From Lanius collurio (Eukaryota > Chordata > Aves > Passeriformes > Laniidae), in the NCBI GenBank assembly GCA_020086605.1, contig JACBWW010000039.1, positions 7,309,055 through 7,373,054 on the forward strand: DNA of 64,000 nt. Direction: 5' to 3'. Under the pieces are notes generated by a model. That model was not told the DNA's origin, did not search any database, and was given only the letters and a program-made list of their open reading frames with translations. The position numbers were made by a program, and so were the translations under genes. Shown here piece after piece: positions 11,001 to 21,944 of the stretch (its first letter is position 1; every line of letters starts with the position of its first letter).

Positions 11001-14000
11001 CTTGTTCCTTTGTCCCTCAGCATCTGCAGCAAGCACCATTATGTCTCTAGGAAGGGTCCTGTACTTGTCCCTGTCCCACCCCTCATGGCATCCATAGGAG
11101 TCTCCAGTCCCCCCAGCACACTTCACTGCACAGATGTGGTCAGAAGCCACCTCCTGTACCTCCCAAGTGCCCAGTGCTGCCACAGCATCTGCTGACTAGA
11201 TGAGGAGAGTGGCAAGCTTCGAGGTCAGCACAGGGACTTCCCAGAACCCCCAAACTCACCATGGATGATGCTGAGCCCCAGCACAGTCCCGTGGGACCCC
11301 TGCCCCTTGGGCAGTGCCCTTGTGCCGTCCCTGCCCCTGAGTGCTGCTGGAGCTGGAGTCAGTCAGGGTGCAGCCAAGGAATGGATGCAGTTGGAGGGGT
11401 TGGGGGTGGGGGGACTGCAAGGCCCAGCCCTGCCTCTCCTTCCTTTCCCAGGCAAACAGGCAGGCAGGAGGTAGGCAGGCAGGAAGGGAGAGGAGCGGCC
11501 ACGCTTGATACTACCGCCCAGCAAGGGGGTGGTGAGCCCAATACACTGCCCTGACTCTGCTGGCTGGGGAACCCCACACAGTGGGGGAGTGCTGACAGCA
11601 GCAAAGGGGCTGTTCCCCACCCTGTCCCAGCAAAGGGCACCTCCAAGCTGGGGACAAGGGCACCTCTATGTTCCTGCCAGTCCCCAGGCAGGTAAAACCC
11701 CACTGGCCCTCCCTGTGTCCCCTCCACAGCACTGCCAACCTGCGAACGATCATCTTCAGAGTGCGGTAGGAGCCCTTGATGAGGATCAGGGCCTCCTGGC
11801 GGGATCCGTACAGTGGTGTCCCACTGATGTTCACCAGCTCATCACCCGGCTGCAGCCGGTGGGACAGTGCAGCCTTGCCCCCATCCTCCACCTGGGTGAC
11901 AGAGATGGGTATCAGAGGCCCCAGAATATCCCAGGGGATGTTCCACAGCCACTGGGTGTCAGGGGAGAAAGAGGCTTTGGAGAAGGTGCCTGAGCCCCAG
12001 GCACCATGGAGAGATCTGTGGGGCCAGGCTCTCCCCCTTCTCTGGTCACATGAAATTCTGAGCAAGGGCATCAGGGAGGGGGGAGAAAGAAAAATGTCCC
12101 ATCCCAGCAGATTTCCCCGCAGGCAGAGGCAGCACAAGGGCCCTTTGTCTGGCATGGATGCCAGCCCCCTGTCACTGCTTCCAACCCCACATTGAGCCTG
12201 TCTGGGCACCCGTGGTGATTTTGATGCCCAAAGGATGCCATCCTGCCGTATGTGCCCACAGGAGACAACAGTAGGGGAAGTGCTGAGCCCTGGCACATGC
12301 CTACCCTCCCTGACACCCGTGGCTGAAATGAACCTGGTACCCTGTACTGCTGTGCTTAGAGGAAGCAGGGCCATGGTGCTGCCAGCATATGAAACCCTGG
12401 GCTATCCCCTCTGCCCTAGCTGGTAGGGGTAGTGCTGGCAGCCCTGAGATGAGCAGCGCCCAGATGGTGTAGGCAGAGTGCCCACTGGCAGCACTGATCT
12501 CTGCCCATCCTGCCACTGCAATAGCCAGGAATCACCAAGTCCAGACCATCACACTACAGGGCTGGCAAGGGCAGCTGCTGCTGCGTGGTGGCAGTGGCAC
12601 AGGGCATGCAGGTGCATGGGGCGGGACACAGGGTGCCCCATGCTCAGCATGGATGCGGCAACACCCTACAGCCACCCACAGAGCTGAGCTAACTTGGCCC
12701 TATGCTGACGCTCCTGCACCCACCCTGCCCAGTTGCTCCCAGGCCTGGCCAAGGAATCAGCTCTGCTCACAGTGCCTGCAGGGCCAGCCGGGGCAGCAGC
12801 CGGGCCCCAGGGCCAGGGAGTGCACAGGGCCTAGCAGGTCAGTCATCGTGCATGTACCCCTGGACACCACTTTCCAGCCCTAGTGCTGGGCAGGGCTCAG
12901 GGGGCATTCTACTATCCCTGGACAAAATGTCATCTTAGGAAGGAGGAAGGCAGGGGCAGCCAAGCCTCCCGCCCAGTGTACCACTGCCCCACGGCCCTGC
13001 CTGACACAGCTGTGCCCAGAACCAACAGCTCTCCCATTTTTTCAGGGATCTGAACACTGCAATGCCATGCCCAGGCTGGGCACAGCCCAACGTGCCTGCC
13101 TGTGCAGGCAGGCTGCCCTCCTACCCAAACATCAGCCATGGGGCTGCCTTTCTGGCAGGGGACCCTGACTGCCCGTGAGGGTTTCCAGTCCCACCATGTA
13201 GTCAGTGGAGCACTTGAGTTTACCCCTTGCCATGCTGCTGCCCAGCACTGGGCACCAGCAGAGCATGCAAGGCAGGCTGCACTCTCACCCCAGTCCTCTG
13301 TCCAGCCACGTGTCCACCCAGCCCTGCCTGCCATGGCCATGGGAATGAGTCAGATGTGAAAGGTGTCCCCACTACTGCAGGACACCACCACATCGGCACC
13401 CATGTCTGGGCCATCACATGCACCAGGATGGACAGGCTCAGCCCTAGCATCACTCACCAGGAGCTAAATTTGGCACAAACGGCCCCTTGTTCTGCCTTTG
13501 CCACCAGTGAGCTTGGCAGTGGCAGCCAAATCCCATCGCCTGCTGCCCTGCCTGGCTGGGCCAGCCCAGGACACTTCCCCAGCACCATCCCTGGAGTTCA
13601 CTCTGGCCCCGAATGGTGGGCACCAGATGGCTCACAGGAATGTCTGCCTGTCTCAGGAGAAACTTGTCTTAGGAGTCACAACCAGAAGAGTGCCAGAGCT
13701 GTGGCCACCCTGCCCCACACCAACCTCCTTCCTTGCCCCCGACGTGCTCGAGGAATCCGGGGGAGCCTGTGCCAGAGAGCGTTCGCAGTCCCATGGAAGG
13801 CTTAGAGCGTGTGTGAGCACCGCCGTGGGACTCTGCCACAGGAAGGGATCCCGCCCGGAGTGGGCTCAGAGGCCAAACTCTGTCACCAAGTGCGGGGACG
13901 CCTTCCCCCTTTCCGGCCGGGGCCCCCCGCGCCACAAGCGGGGGCCGCCCCCTCTCCGCACACACCTCGGCCGACCGCAGCGGCGGAGCGGTGGCCCCAG

Positions 14001-15387
14001 GGGACCCTCCCCTGAATACACAGAGAGCTGGAACAAGCCCCTTTTGTCTGCCGAGCACACGCGGAGGCGGCGTGTCTGGGGGAGCGCGGGGGCTGACACC
14101 CCGCGGCCCGCAAGCTACTCCCCTTCTCAAAAATTGTGGGGAACATCCCCGGGCCCTCCCATCGCCTCCCATCCCCTCCTCCGGTAACCGGTGGACCCAT
14201 GGGGACCCTCCACCCTAAGGGCCGGCAGCGAGTCGGAACGCAGTTACTCCGTCGGCGCCCGACTCCCCCACCCGCCGGCGGTGCCACCTCAGGGCACAGG
14301 GCTGGGACCGGAGCCACTTTTCCAGCTCCCCCAGCCAGACCGCGCTGCCCGCGTCCCGCCGAGGGCGTGGAACAGCCCGGGAGCGCAGTCAGCCCGGCTC
14401 GAGGCAGGGAGCAGCCCCGGGGCCGCCAGCCCGGCCCGCCGCACCCCGGCTCAGCAAGACGGTGACACCGGGCGGGCAGGCGGCCAAATTGCCCAGTGTC
14501 AGGGCCCCGTCCGGGCTCCGCGGAGGGGTCGGTATTGGGGTTCCCTTGGCCACTGCCCGGCTCCCTGCGGGTCTCCCTGCGAGTCTCCCCGCGGGGCGAT
14601 GCGCTGGCGCGGGCTGCGGGAATCAGTGACCCTCTGCGTAGCGAGACGTCGGGGCCGTCTGTGGGTCACCCTCAGCATTCGCTCCCGGTCGCGGCCGGGC
14701 CCCGCTCGGCACCGTACCCCGGCGCCAACCCAGTCCCGGGCACGGTCCTGCCCCAGCGTTCCAGGGGTGCCGGGGCATGACGGAACGGACTCTGGTTCCC
14801 CCACCGTGGCCCTCAACGTCTCCGCAGAGCCCTGTGCTCGGAGCGCCTATGGGCGCGGCACCGACGGATGGGCACACGAAAAGGGGCTGACCTCCCCCGG
14901 CTACGGTCTGTGGGACGGGACCGGGAAAGACGTGAGGGGGAATGTGGGGCCGCCCCCGACGCCAGCCCAACGGATGTGCTAAAGGAATTTCTTCCTGCCG
15001 CCGGGCCCGGGCTGTCCCTCCTCCCCTCTCGCTCCCACTTTTCTCCGCGGCTCTAAGTAGAGGGTCGCGGGGATCGTGGGTGCGAGTGGCCGCCCTCGTC
15101 CCGCCGCGCCATGACACGCGATCCCGCGGCCGGGGCTCCCCGCACCCCCGACGCCACAGCGCCCCGGGTGTCCACCCATCTCCCGCGTCCCGCCACGGGC
15201 GGGAGGCCCCTCGCGGGGGGATGCTGCGGAGCCCACGCGGGACTGTGCCGGCGGTGCCTACCTTGGAGACGATGAGGGGCTCGCCGTGCTCTAGCCCGCC
15301 GCGCAGCGTGAAGCCCCAGGGCGCGCCCCCCTGCAGCTGCACATGCACGTACTGGGGGGCGCCGGGCTGGCCCTCGGCCCGCTCCAT
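4774..15387 (-). CDS. SHROOM4: SHROOM4, Shroom family actin-binding scaffold (gene span, 10 coding exons)
   Basis: Coding exons in transcript order: 15262-15387, 11740-11891, 10577-10708, 8108-10097, 7844-7905, 6852-7451, 6186-6608, 5920-6103, 5125-5397, 4774-5043. They total 4212 nt, in frame, for about 1403 residues. The order is PDZ (about residues 10-90), the SHWHVAKL-type linker, ASD1 in exon 4 and ASD2 at the C terminus (about 1210-1395). Shroom proteins bind F-actin through ASD1 and ROCK through ASD2, localising contractile actomyosin at junctions and the cortex. The choice of SHROOM4 over SHROOM2/3 rests on exon-by-exon resemblance to human SHROOM4, including the short exon 5 and the RAFSESH segment, and on adjacency to BMP15. 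Exon 6 uses a GC donor. The exon 7 acceptor is weak and provisional. I saw no poly-Gln/poly-Glu stretch, which I recall in the human protein. Confidence 0.95.
5125..5397 (-). CDS. SHROOM4: SHROOM4 coding exon 9: ASD2 core
   Basis: Encodes [23 protein letters not shown] and [19 protein letters not shown], the most conserved part of the Shroom domain 2 that docks on the ROCK coiled coil. Acceptor GTCTGGCAG, donor GATAAG|GTGAGC; 91 codons, phase 0 at both ends. Confidence 0.96.
5920..6103 (-). CDS. SHROOM4: SHROOM4 coding exon 8: start of ASD2
   Basis: Acceptor CTCCCCAG|GCAAGG and donor AAGAAG|GTACAG. Encodes a Ser/Pro linker, then the acidic [14 protein letters not shown] that opens the ASD2 coiled coil. 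184 nt, entering after 2 nt of a codon and leaving at phase 0. Confidence 0.92.
6186..6608 (-). CDS. SHROOM4: SHROOM4 coding exon 7 (acceptor provisional)
   Basis: Carries [16 protein letters not shown], a segment typical of Shroom proteins before ASD2, and ends MEAMAQDR at ACAG|GTAGGG, phase 2. The acceptor TTGGCAG|GGTGTCAG at 6609-6610 keeps frame with the GC donor of exon 6 but has a poor pyrimidine tract. An alternative acceptor starting the exon at 6600 does not keep the frame. Confidence 0.75.
6852..7451 (-). CDS. SHROOM4: SHROOM4 coding exon 6
   Basis: Strong acceptor CTTCTCTTCTAG|TGAGCTC. It encodes [12 protein letters not shown], then [15 protein letters not shown], a proline-rich motif found in SHROOM4. 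The best phase-consistent donor is AG|GCAAGT at 6851-6850, a GC donor. A GT a few bases further (CAA|GTGCTG) gives phase 0 and would not fit the preferred exon 7 model. Confidence 0.85.
7844..7905 (-). CDS. SHROOM4: SHROOM4 short coding exon 5
   Basis: 62-nt exon between CTCACCCAG and CAG|GTGAGC. It encodes [20 protein letters not shown]. It supplies the phase change (0 in, 2 out) required between exons 4 and 6; without it exon 6 would open with a TGA. The EFP.D.W start resembles the matching human segment. Confidence 0.88.
8108..10097 (-). CDS. SHROOM4: SHROOM4 large exon 4: Ser/Pro-rich region, ASD1 and Cys-rich segment
   Basis: 1990-nt exon. It opens with [14 protein letters not shown] and [13 protein letters not shown], motifs shared by Shroom proteins, followed by [12 protein letters not shown]. 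The ASD1 actin-binding core ([20 protein letters not shown]) lies at about 8945-9020. Near the 3' end there is a cysteine/histidine-rich stretch ([18 protein letters not shown] and upstream cysteines, about 8165-8310). The donor CCG|GTGAGT is strong. Long open frames on both strands across this exon are composition effects of GC-rich DNA. Confidence 0.93.
10577..10708 (-). CDS. SHROOM4: SHROOM4 coding exon 3
   Basis: 132-nt exon with acceptor TTGGCAG|GAGGAGC and donor GTCAG|GTGAGG. It encodes [17 protein letters not shown] and [14 protein letters not shown]. The PHSWHVAKL and FSLSW segments match the human SHROOM4 linker between PDZ and the serine-rich region as I remember it, and the phases (1 nt in, 2 nt out) fit both neighbours exactly. 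Confidence 0.92.
11740..11891 (-). CDS. SHROOM4: SHROOM4 coding exon 2: second half of PDZ domain
   Basis: Acceptor CACCCAG|GTGGAGG, then [27 protein letters not shown] and [12 protein letters not shown], the beta and alpha elements that complete a Shroom PDZ domain. The 152-nt exon starts at phase 0 and ends at phase 2 (CGCAG|GTTGGC, a weak donor). Confidence 0.95.
12000..13740. other. SHROOM4 intron 1, unannotated part
   Basis: Unique-looking intronic sequence between PDZ exon 2 and the CpG-rich promoter end. I see no additional exon with coding similarity and no recognisable transposon. Confidence 0.5.
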
Positions 15388-15545
15388 GGCGGCTACAGAT
15401 ACAGCCCCATCCCGGCCCGGCCCCGAGCTGGGGAGGAAATGACACCCCCGCCCGCCCGGGCTGAGCGGCGCGGGGCGAGTGCGGGGCGGGGCCGGCCCGC
15501 ACCGGGACTGCTCCACCGCCGCCAATGAGGGGCGGGGGGACGGCG
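13740..15545. promoter_or_regulatory. CpG-rich island at the SHROOM4 5' end
   Basis: High GC with frequent CpG from within intron 1 through coding exon 1 to just upstream of the start codon. On the minus strand an inverted CCAAT box lies at 15522-15526, with GC boxes (GGGGCGGGG) at about 15481-15495. The transcription start is probably between about 15400 and 15500; this is inference from the island and boxes. Confidence 0.7.
15262..15387 (-). CDS. SHROOM4: SHROOM4 coding exon 1: start and first half of PDZ domain
   Basis: The ATG at 15387 lies in GCCGCCATGG, a full Kozak match, and begins MERAEGQPG. It reads into the PDZ carboxylate-binding region with [12 protein letters not shown] and GLEHGEPL, typical of Shroom PDZ domains. 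The exon is 42 codons and ends phase 0 at AAG|GTAGGC, to join exon 2 at a VEDGGKAA segment. Confidence 0.95.
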
Positions 15546-16210
15546 GGCGGCCGGTTCGGCACGGCTTGGCACGGCTCGGCTCGGCACGGCTCGGCTCATG
15601 GCATGGCTCTGTACACAATGGCACAGCACCTTTCTATTCAGTAGCTTGCCATGCCATGCTTTAGCCCGGGGACCTGAAGTGAGCTGCTTGGCTCAGCTTG
15701 GTACAGCCCCCAGCCAGCATATTTCAGTTGTCCAGCTCAGCCCAGCATGGCATGATATGGAAGGCTGGCAGACTTCAGTGCAGCGTGAGACACAGCACAG
15801 CTCAGCTCAGTGTGGGATGGCAAGGGGGCCAGCATGGGTTAACTGACCCAGCGTGGCTCAGCCTGGCATGCCTCGGTGCAGTTCAGCTGGGTTGGCACAT
15901 TCTGGCTTGGCTCAGCTCAGCTCAACACAACACAGGGCGGGCAAAGTTAAGTTTGGTACAGCACAGAGCAATCCGGGGCCTCATCTGGCTTAGCTCCACT
16001 TGGCCTGGCCCAGTTTTGCTCAGTGCAGTTCAGCTTGGTTGACTTGGACAAGCAGGGCTGACACAGTTCAGCTCAGCACAGCCTGGCCTGACTTGACTTA
16101 GCGTGGCCATACACAGTTCAGCTCAAAATGACCCAGTTTGGTTCAGCACAATATGGTGCCACCAGGGATCCACACCAATAGGGCCAGCTCGGCACAGCTT
16201 AGCTTGGCAT
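15545..16210. repeat. Degenerate GGCTC/CAGCT pentamer array
   Basis: Begins as near-perfect GGCTCGGCACGGCTC units next to the SHROOM4 promoter and decays rightwards into CAGCTCAGCTCAG, GGCTTGGC and GGCATGG variants. CpG is progressively replaced by TG/CA with distance. The pentamer texture is like an old tandem expansion. No coding or splice signal is supported inside it. Confidence 0.7.
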
Positions 16211-18437
16211 GGCAGCAGTTCAACAGTACTCCCACAGGTGCGAGGTGGTGGCAGTAGGGTAATGCAGCCCCCTAGCTCCCCACTGCACAGTCACACTGGT
16301 GCCCCAAGCTCCACTGCCTGCAGGCCAGCACATGCTGCTGGCTCCTGTCCGACCTAACCATGCCAGCCCCCACCCTGTCCCTATCCTGCCGGGCACCTCA
16401 GGGTGTGCATGGCAGTTTAGCCGTTCTTCACCTTTGTGTTTTCCCTGCCAGGCCCAAGAGGAGCAGCTGTGCCGCTTGGGGGAAATTGAAGCAGGAGGAG
16501 GAGATGGCGGATGGCAGCCGCGGATGGTGGGAGTGGATCGGCACGGATTCCCGGGGCAGTCCTGCTCCTCCCCTTCCCGCCTGGAGCCACGACTCTTACT
16601 CATCTCCTTCCCAGACAGCACAGCCGGCCTGGAAAGCTCTGCTCTGCAAGCAACGCCTGCGGCTCCTGATTGCCTGCCACGGCCCGGGAGGGTCGTCTTG
16701 CAGTGCCAGGCTGGCGAGCCACTCTACACTTGTTCATTCCCAGTGCTGGAAGGGTCTCAAGTTTTTCTTGGTAGTCCCTGTCCACAAGCACCTGCCTTGA
16801 ACTCTGCCTGTGCCCCGCACAGCCCAGCTGCAGGCAGCCCAGTACATGTGTACATTCTTGTGCCAGAGCATCACAGGGCGCCGGGTGGGGTGGTACCTGG
16901 GCTGTTTGTAGAACTAGAGCCCACTCAGGAGCGATGCATGGCCCCCTCGCACAGCCTTGACAGGTCCACCACTGGCATGTGCACTCCTGACCTGAATCTC
17001 TTGCTCTCCCCTACGGCCTTCCCACCTGCCTTGTCATGCCCCCACTTATGACTGGCTGCTGCCATGCCCGGACTTTTCCCTGCCTTCACTGGCTCATCTG
17101 CCCCTTGTGCCCTTTCCCAAATGAGTAACCAGGGCTGCCTGGCCAGTGAGAGGGCTCTGTGCCTTGGCTCATCATGTGGTCCCACAGCACATTTAGCACC
17201 ACACACACCTCCACACAGCCCTCCCAGCCCTTAGCACTGTGTCCAGCTGGCACTAGGAAGGGTGGGCAGCAGGCACCAGTACAACCCCCCCAGCTCTCCC
17301 ATGTCCCTATGTCTGCATCAGTGGTTCCCAACCAGTGTGCCCACCCCCTGGGCCCTTCCATCCCAGCAGGAGAGCAACAGAGTACTGTGGGTCTGCACAA
17401 AACATCGGGGGCTCTGGAGGTGGCACTGGCTGCAGCTGCCCACACTGCACTCTGTAGTGTGCCCAGAGGGCCTTTCCCAGGCAAGCACCATGGAGTCACT
17501 GTCCCCAGTACAGAAAATGGCTCAAATGGCCCATGCCAGCAAGAGGGTGGGCACCATGCTTACAACCTCTCGGCTTTGAGCAGGTGCTAGCAGAAAGACC
17601 TGGAAATTGGTCAAGGTTGGCAAAGTTGTGGGCATGCTGATGATGATGGCAGGATGATGCCTACAGTGGGGTACTGCTGGCTGACCCAGACATAGTACTG
17701 TTGGGCTCAGGGTCACTCTGCTCATGCATGTGCCTTAGTGCCATGTGGGTATGGTGTGGCACTGGGCAGCCTGGGTATGCTGCGGGACTGTTGGAGAGCA
17801 GAACCCCAGGCTCTGTGCTTGCTTGGGGCAGTGCAGACCAGCTTGCAGTGACGAGCACAAAGGTGCTGAGCCACTGCTGGAGAGGCAGCAGAGAGTAGAG
17901 GGAGCTGGAAGGGCTCTCACTGCATGAAAGCACCTTCTTAGGCTCTGGCCCCATTCCCCTGGGACCCAGGGAGCTCCTGCCTCTTTAAAACCTGATTGAG
18001 ACCATGCCTTTATAATGGGCCTGGGCAGGGACCTCCTACCCTGTAGGAGGCTGGCCAGGAACAGGTGGGCTGAGTGAGCTGGATCTTCCCATCCCACTTC
18101 ACCCCACTCCCCTACACCAGCACCTTTAGAGCCCCCACAGCCAGGCTCAGTCTGGCTAGTTTTGCTCCTGGTCTGGGATTTAGTCTGGAATTGTACCCCT
18201 TTTTGCATACAGAATCCCCCCACCTATCTGTTCCTGTGCCAAGCTGAAGCAGCTGGTGTGGTCGTCCTGGCTTGAGAGGAGCTGGCAGCACCCTGAGATC
18301 CTTTTGCTGGTGCCCACAATTAGCTCTGCCTCTCAAGTGGGGAGAAACACGACTGCAGGTTCTCCCTAATTCTTCTGCTGGCCAGCCCCACCTTGTCCCA
18401 GTTACCTGCTCCCTCTCCAAACACACACTCACCTATC
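16211..18437. other. Intergenic region between SHROOM4 and BMP15 with BMP15 upstream flank
   Basis: No exon or repeat family recognised. For BMP15, a TATA-like TTTATAAT lies at 18009-18016 and an E-box CAGCTG at 18250-18255. Oocyte genes often use E-boxes bound by bHLH factors, so these are candidates only. Confidence 0.3.
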
Positions 18438-18756
18438 ATGGCTATGCCCTACCCTTTCACCAGCCTCCTCCTTCTCCTTGCTGTGCCCCTTTCCCAGGCT
18501 GCAAACCAGTCCCCACTGCCCCTCGGCTCCCTGCCTGCTGTCCCCACCCTGCCCCTCCTGCAGGCCCTGCAAATGCGGGCTCCAGGCAGCCCAGGCTGGC
18601 GAGTGGAGCCACCCAGCGGGCAGCCCCTGCGCTACATGCTGAATCTGTACCGGCGTGCTGCTGACCGCGAAGGCCGACCCCGCCGCAGCCGCAGCCTGGG
18701 CACCAACACCATCCGCCTGGTCCAGGCCAGTTCCCATGGGGGTCAGCCCTGGGCAG
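18438..18756 (+). CDS. BMP15: BMP15 exon 1: signal peptide and start of prodomain
   Basis: Starts at ATG in TATCATGGCT and ends GGGCAG|GTAAGC at phase 1. Carries the hydrophobic signal segment and the prodomain helix RYMLNLYRRAADREG, whose YMLNLY pattern is typical of TGF-beta prodomains. Confidence 0.95.
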
Positions 18757-20013
18757 GTAAGCAGCTGATGGGCACAAAGTATGGTATGGGGGCTTAGCAG
18801 AGCTAGCAGGGTGGGCTTCAGCTCTGAAGGCAAGGTGTCTTGCCTCTTTCCTCCCCGCTCTTTAGAGTATCCTGGCTGGGGTTGCTCTTGGCTAGGCTTG
18901 GGGTTCCACTTGGCAGGAATTCAAGTCTCTGCCCCAGGGGTGATTAGGGCAAATGCATCGCTGGCCCTTGTGTGCCCTTCTTCCCTTCCCACCCTGCCTG
19001 ATGCTGTGCCAGGCTAGTGGTGTTGGTGCAGAGGATAGGAAATGCTACAGACTCTCTTTTGCCCTTCACCCCACTAGCAAGCCTTCTGTTTGCTGCAGCT
19101 TTTGCCTTGTGCTGGGGCTGCAGCCACACAGGCTCTACTGTGCTGTGTGGGGCTGTCGCAGCACCACGGGAGAAAGGGGTGCTGCACAGTGCCTCCTGCA
19201 CTGTGCTAAGGGGGTACTGGTCACTGCTTCCCTGCAGGTCGCTGGTATTTGCAGGCCCTCACCTACTACCTGGAAGGCCAGCCAGAGGCCGAGCACCTCC
19301 TCAGAGCCACTGTGGTCTACCTGCCCAGTCTGTCATTAGCCCATGGTCGCCTCCTCTGTGCTCTGGAGCTAGTGGCGGCCAGTGAGGCACCCAGGGTGCT
19401 GCTCAGCCCTACTGCCCATCCCCGCCATGGCTGGGCTGAAGCTGACGTCACCCCTTACCTGGTGCTGGGGAACAGCAGCATGGAGATTCTGGCACTGAGA
19501 CATGTCTGTGTGCGTGCTGGCCGAGCAGGAGGCCACGATGCTCTGGTTGCTCCTAGCCACCCTTTCCTCCTTCTCTACCTTAACGATACCCAGGCAGGGT
19601 TGGCACCTCCAGCAGCAGAGCCCCACCGACACCGGCGTGATACAGGGACATTGGCTCATGACCTGTCCAACTACCTGCGGGAGCAGGGAGGGGAGAAGAG
19701 TGACTGTTCCCTCCACCCCTTCCCTGTCAGCTTTGCACAGCTGGGCTGGGACCACTGGATCATAGCTCCCCACCGCTACGACCCACACTACTGCAAGGGC
19801 ACCTGTCCCCACCTGCTCCGCTATGACTACCATGCCCCCAACCATGCTGTGGTGCAGAGCTTTGTTCATCAGCTTGTGGATGCCAATGTGCCCCGGCCCT
19901 CCTGTGTGCCCTACCGCTACAGCCCCATCAGTGTCCTCATGATTGAGCCCAATGGAGGCATACTGTACAAGGAATATGAGAATATGATTGCAGAGTCCTG
20001 CACCTGCCGGTGA
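18438..20013 (+). CDS. BMP15: BMP15, oocyte TGF-beta family growth factor (2 exons)
   Basis: Exons 18438-18756 and 19238-20013, joined at phase 1 across a 481-bp GT-AG intron, give 364 residues. The first 21 or so residues (MAMPYPFTSLLLLL...) look like a signal peptide. The prodomain runs to a furin-type RHRR at about 237-240, leaving a 124-residue mature domain. That domain has CSLHPFPVSF, GWDHWIIAPHRYDPHYCKGTC and a terminal ESCTCR. The cysteine usually making the intersubunit disulfide is serine (PSCVPY), so six cysteines remain, the hallmark of BMP15/GDF9. BMP15 is secreted by oocytes and acts on granulosa cells through BMPR2 and type I receptors. A second in-frame ATG at 18444 is possible. 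Adjacency to SHROOM4 matches the mammalian arrangement. Confidence 0.97.
19238..20013 (+). CDS. BMP15: BMP15 exon 2: prodomain remainder and mature growth factor
   Basis: Acceptor TTCCCTGCAG. N-glycosylation sequons NSS and NDT lie in the prodomain. The RHRR cleavage site, the six-cysteine knot and the TGA stop are all in this exon. Confidence 0.97.
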
Positions 20014-20900
20014 TTTCCACTGCCCCAGCACATCATCCCTGGGCTCTGCCTCTTCCTGCAGATCTGGACTTTAGGGTCTATCTTGCTCTGCCTGGAGCTC
20101 ACTGGGCTCATCTCCCCTCCCCATGCAGCGCTGCTCAGTGGGGAGGTTTTACAATGACACTTTTATGTAAATTGTGGATTTTTAAAGGCAGGAACCTGTG
20201 CTGGGGTGGTTGCCCCATGGCATCTGTCCTTCCTGCAGCCCCCATGGCTGCTGCCTGGTTTTGGTGGGCAGGGGGGCTTGGCCTGATGTTCTCAGAGATG
20301 AGCTGTGTCCTTAAACTGGAGTGTGAAGCTCTTAGGAGGTGACTGGGAGTCTTCTGGCAGAGCCAGGGCAGGGAGGGTGAGAAATCCAGGTGTCTCTGTG
20401 CTTTGCATTTGACACTGGTGGTGTCATGATCTGATGTGTCCCTGCCTGTGGCATTCCTTCCCAACTCACAAGCACCCCATCCCAGTCTAGTCTCAGCTGC
20501 AGAGGCATCTCACTAGGCTGAGAATCTGGGCTGGAGGGAGGAAGCCTCTCTCCTCCCCTGCAGTTCTGCTCTGGAAGGGCTATGAAAAACTGGAGGGACC
20601 TGAGCTGCCATCTCTGGTTCCAGTGCTAGAGGCCTATGCTGGGCTCTGCCTGCCATTTCCTCTGACACACTTGTTCTTCAGCTCCTTGGCTTGCCCTATA
20701 GCAGGGCTCAGGTCTTGTTCTATCCCAGAGGTCAGACTCCCGTCACAGATGTCTCTCTGCCTTTTTGCACTCTTGCTGTCACACAGGCCTCAGGCTCTGC
20801 TGGGCTCCTGGCGCGTCCCTGTTCCCAGAAGGGTCAGTCCTGCTCTCAGCACCCCTGATACCTGACTTTCCTCTATTTATTGCTTGACTGTGAATAAATA
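20014..20900 (+). other. BMP15: BMP15 3' UTR (inferred)
   Basis: Non-coding stretch from the BMP15 stop to the first strong polyadenylation signal, AATAAA, at 20893-20898. No other coding signal is evident. Confidence 0.55.
20893..20898 (+). terminator. BMP15: Polyadenylation signal, probably BMP15
   Basis: AATAAA within AATAAATAAATTG, followed within about 50 bases by a GT-rich stretch. It would give a 3' UTR of about 0.9 kb. Confidence 0.55.
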
Positions 20901-21944
20901 AATTGATTGATTTTGCTAAAGACCATCTTGGCCTGTTCTTGCACTCTCCTTGGGGTGCAGCAGGTGCCCGCTGGGATAGGCTGCCATAGGCTGTATCCCT
21001 GTGCAACTGCCCTTGTGCTTTCACTGGATGGGGTGGATGAAGGGGTAAATCCCATCTGGTTCAAGCGGGGCCTGTGAGAAGTGCCTCCCCAGGAGTATAG
21101 ACCTGCCCTAGTGCAGAGGGGACCAGATGTGGCTGCAGGCAGCAGCCTTCATGGGGCTGGGAACAAGAGATGCCCCACTTCCCTCTGTATGGGGCAAGTC
21201 CTAAGGGGCCATGGAGGGGCAATGAGACAGGTCTCCTGGGGCTGTCTGTCACCATGGCCAAGGCATTTCTCTGCCAGGGCTATTTCGGGTAGGTGTCTGC
21301 AAGCAAACCTGCCTGTTGCTGGACGTGATGCCCTGCTTGCAGTGCTGGAGCAAAATTTCCATTCTTTGAGTATCAAGGCATAGGTGGCAGTCATCATCCT
21401 TGTCACCAGAACTTGGGGGCACTGCCACCTGCGTGCTGTTTCTCCACAGCTCATGGCTCTTGCCAGGGTCTCCTCTTGCTTGGGGTCCAGCCACATTGGT
21501 TATTGCTGGCCCCAGCTCCATGGGGAGGTTTCAGCACTTTTATTTTTCCTGTGAGTGTTTGCTGTTGGACAGGGTGCTATCAACTCCAATCCTTCCCTTT
21601 TCTGCCAGTCTCAAAGTTTCTTTCCCATCCTGGAAAAGTGAGAAACCAAAGAGCCCCAGGCTCCTGCTCTGTCCCTTGTCCCCAGTTAGCCACATCTTGG
21701 TCATGAGTGGAGAATGTCTTCTGCTTTTTTGGAAGCTCACAGTTCTGATCCCTATCAATCATTAAGCATGTGGTGTTAACTCATTCAGGCAAGTGATGAT
21801 AAAAGGCATGGAGCTGGGCATGCTCCCAGCCCTGGACACCTCTGGATGCCACTTGGCCCCCACCTGCTCAAAGGGGTCCCTGGGATGAGGGGTGCTGCAG
21901 TCCCCAGGAGCCCACTGTGCCCAAACGCTGCTGGTGCACATCTG
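20901..21944. other. Intergenic, no feature recognised
   Basis: I see no supported exon, RNA gene or repeat in this stretch between the BMP15 polyadenylation signal and the TG-rich minisatellite. Confidence 0.45.

Noticed and set aside
19369..20031. 220-codon antisense frame over BMP15
   Set aside because: No protein family, and it lies opposite strongly conserved growth-factor codons.
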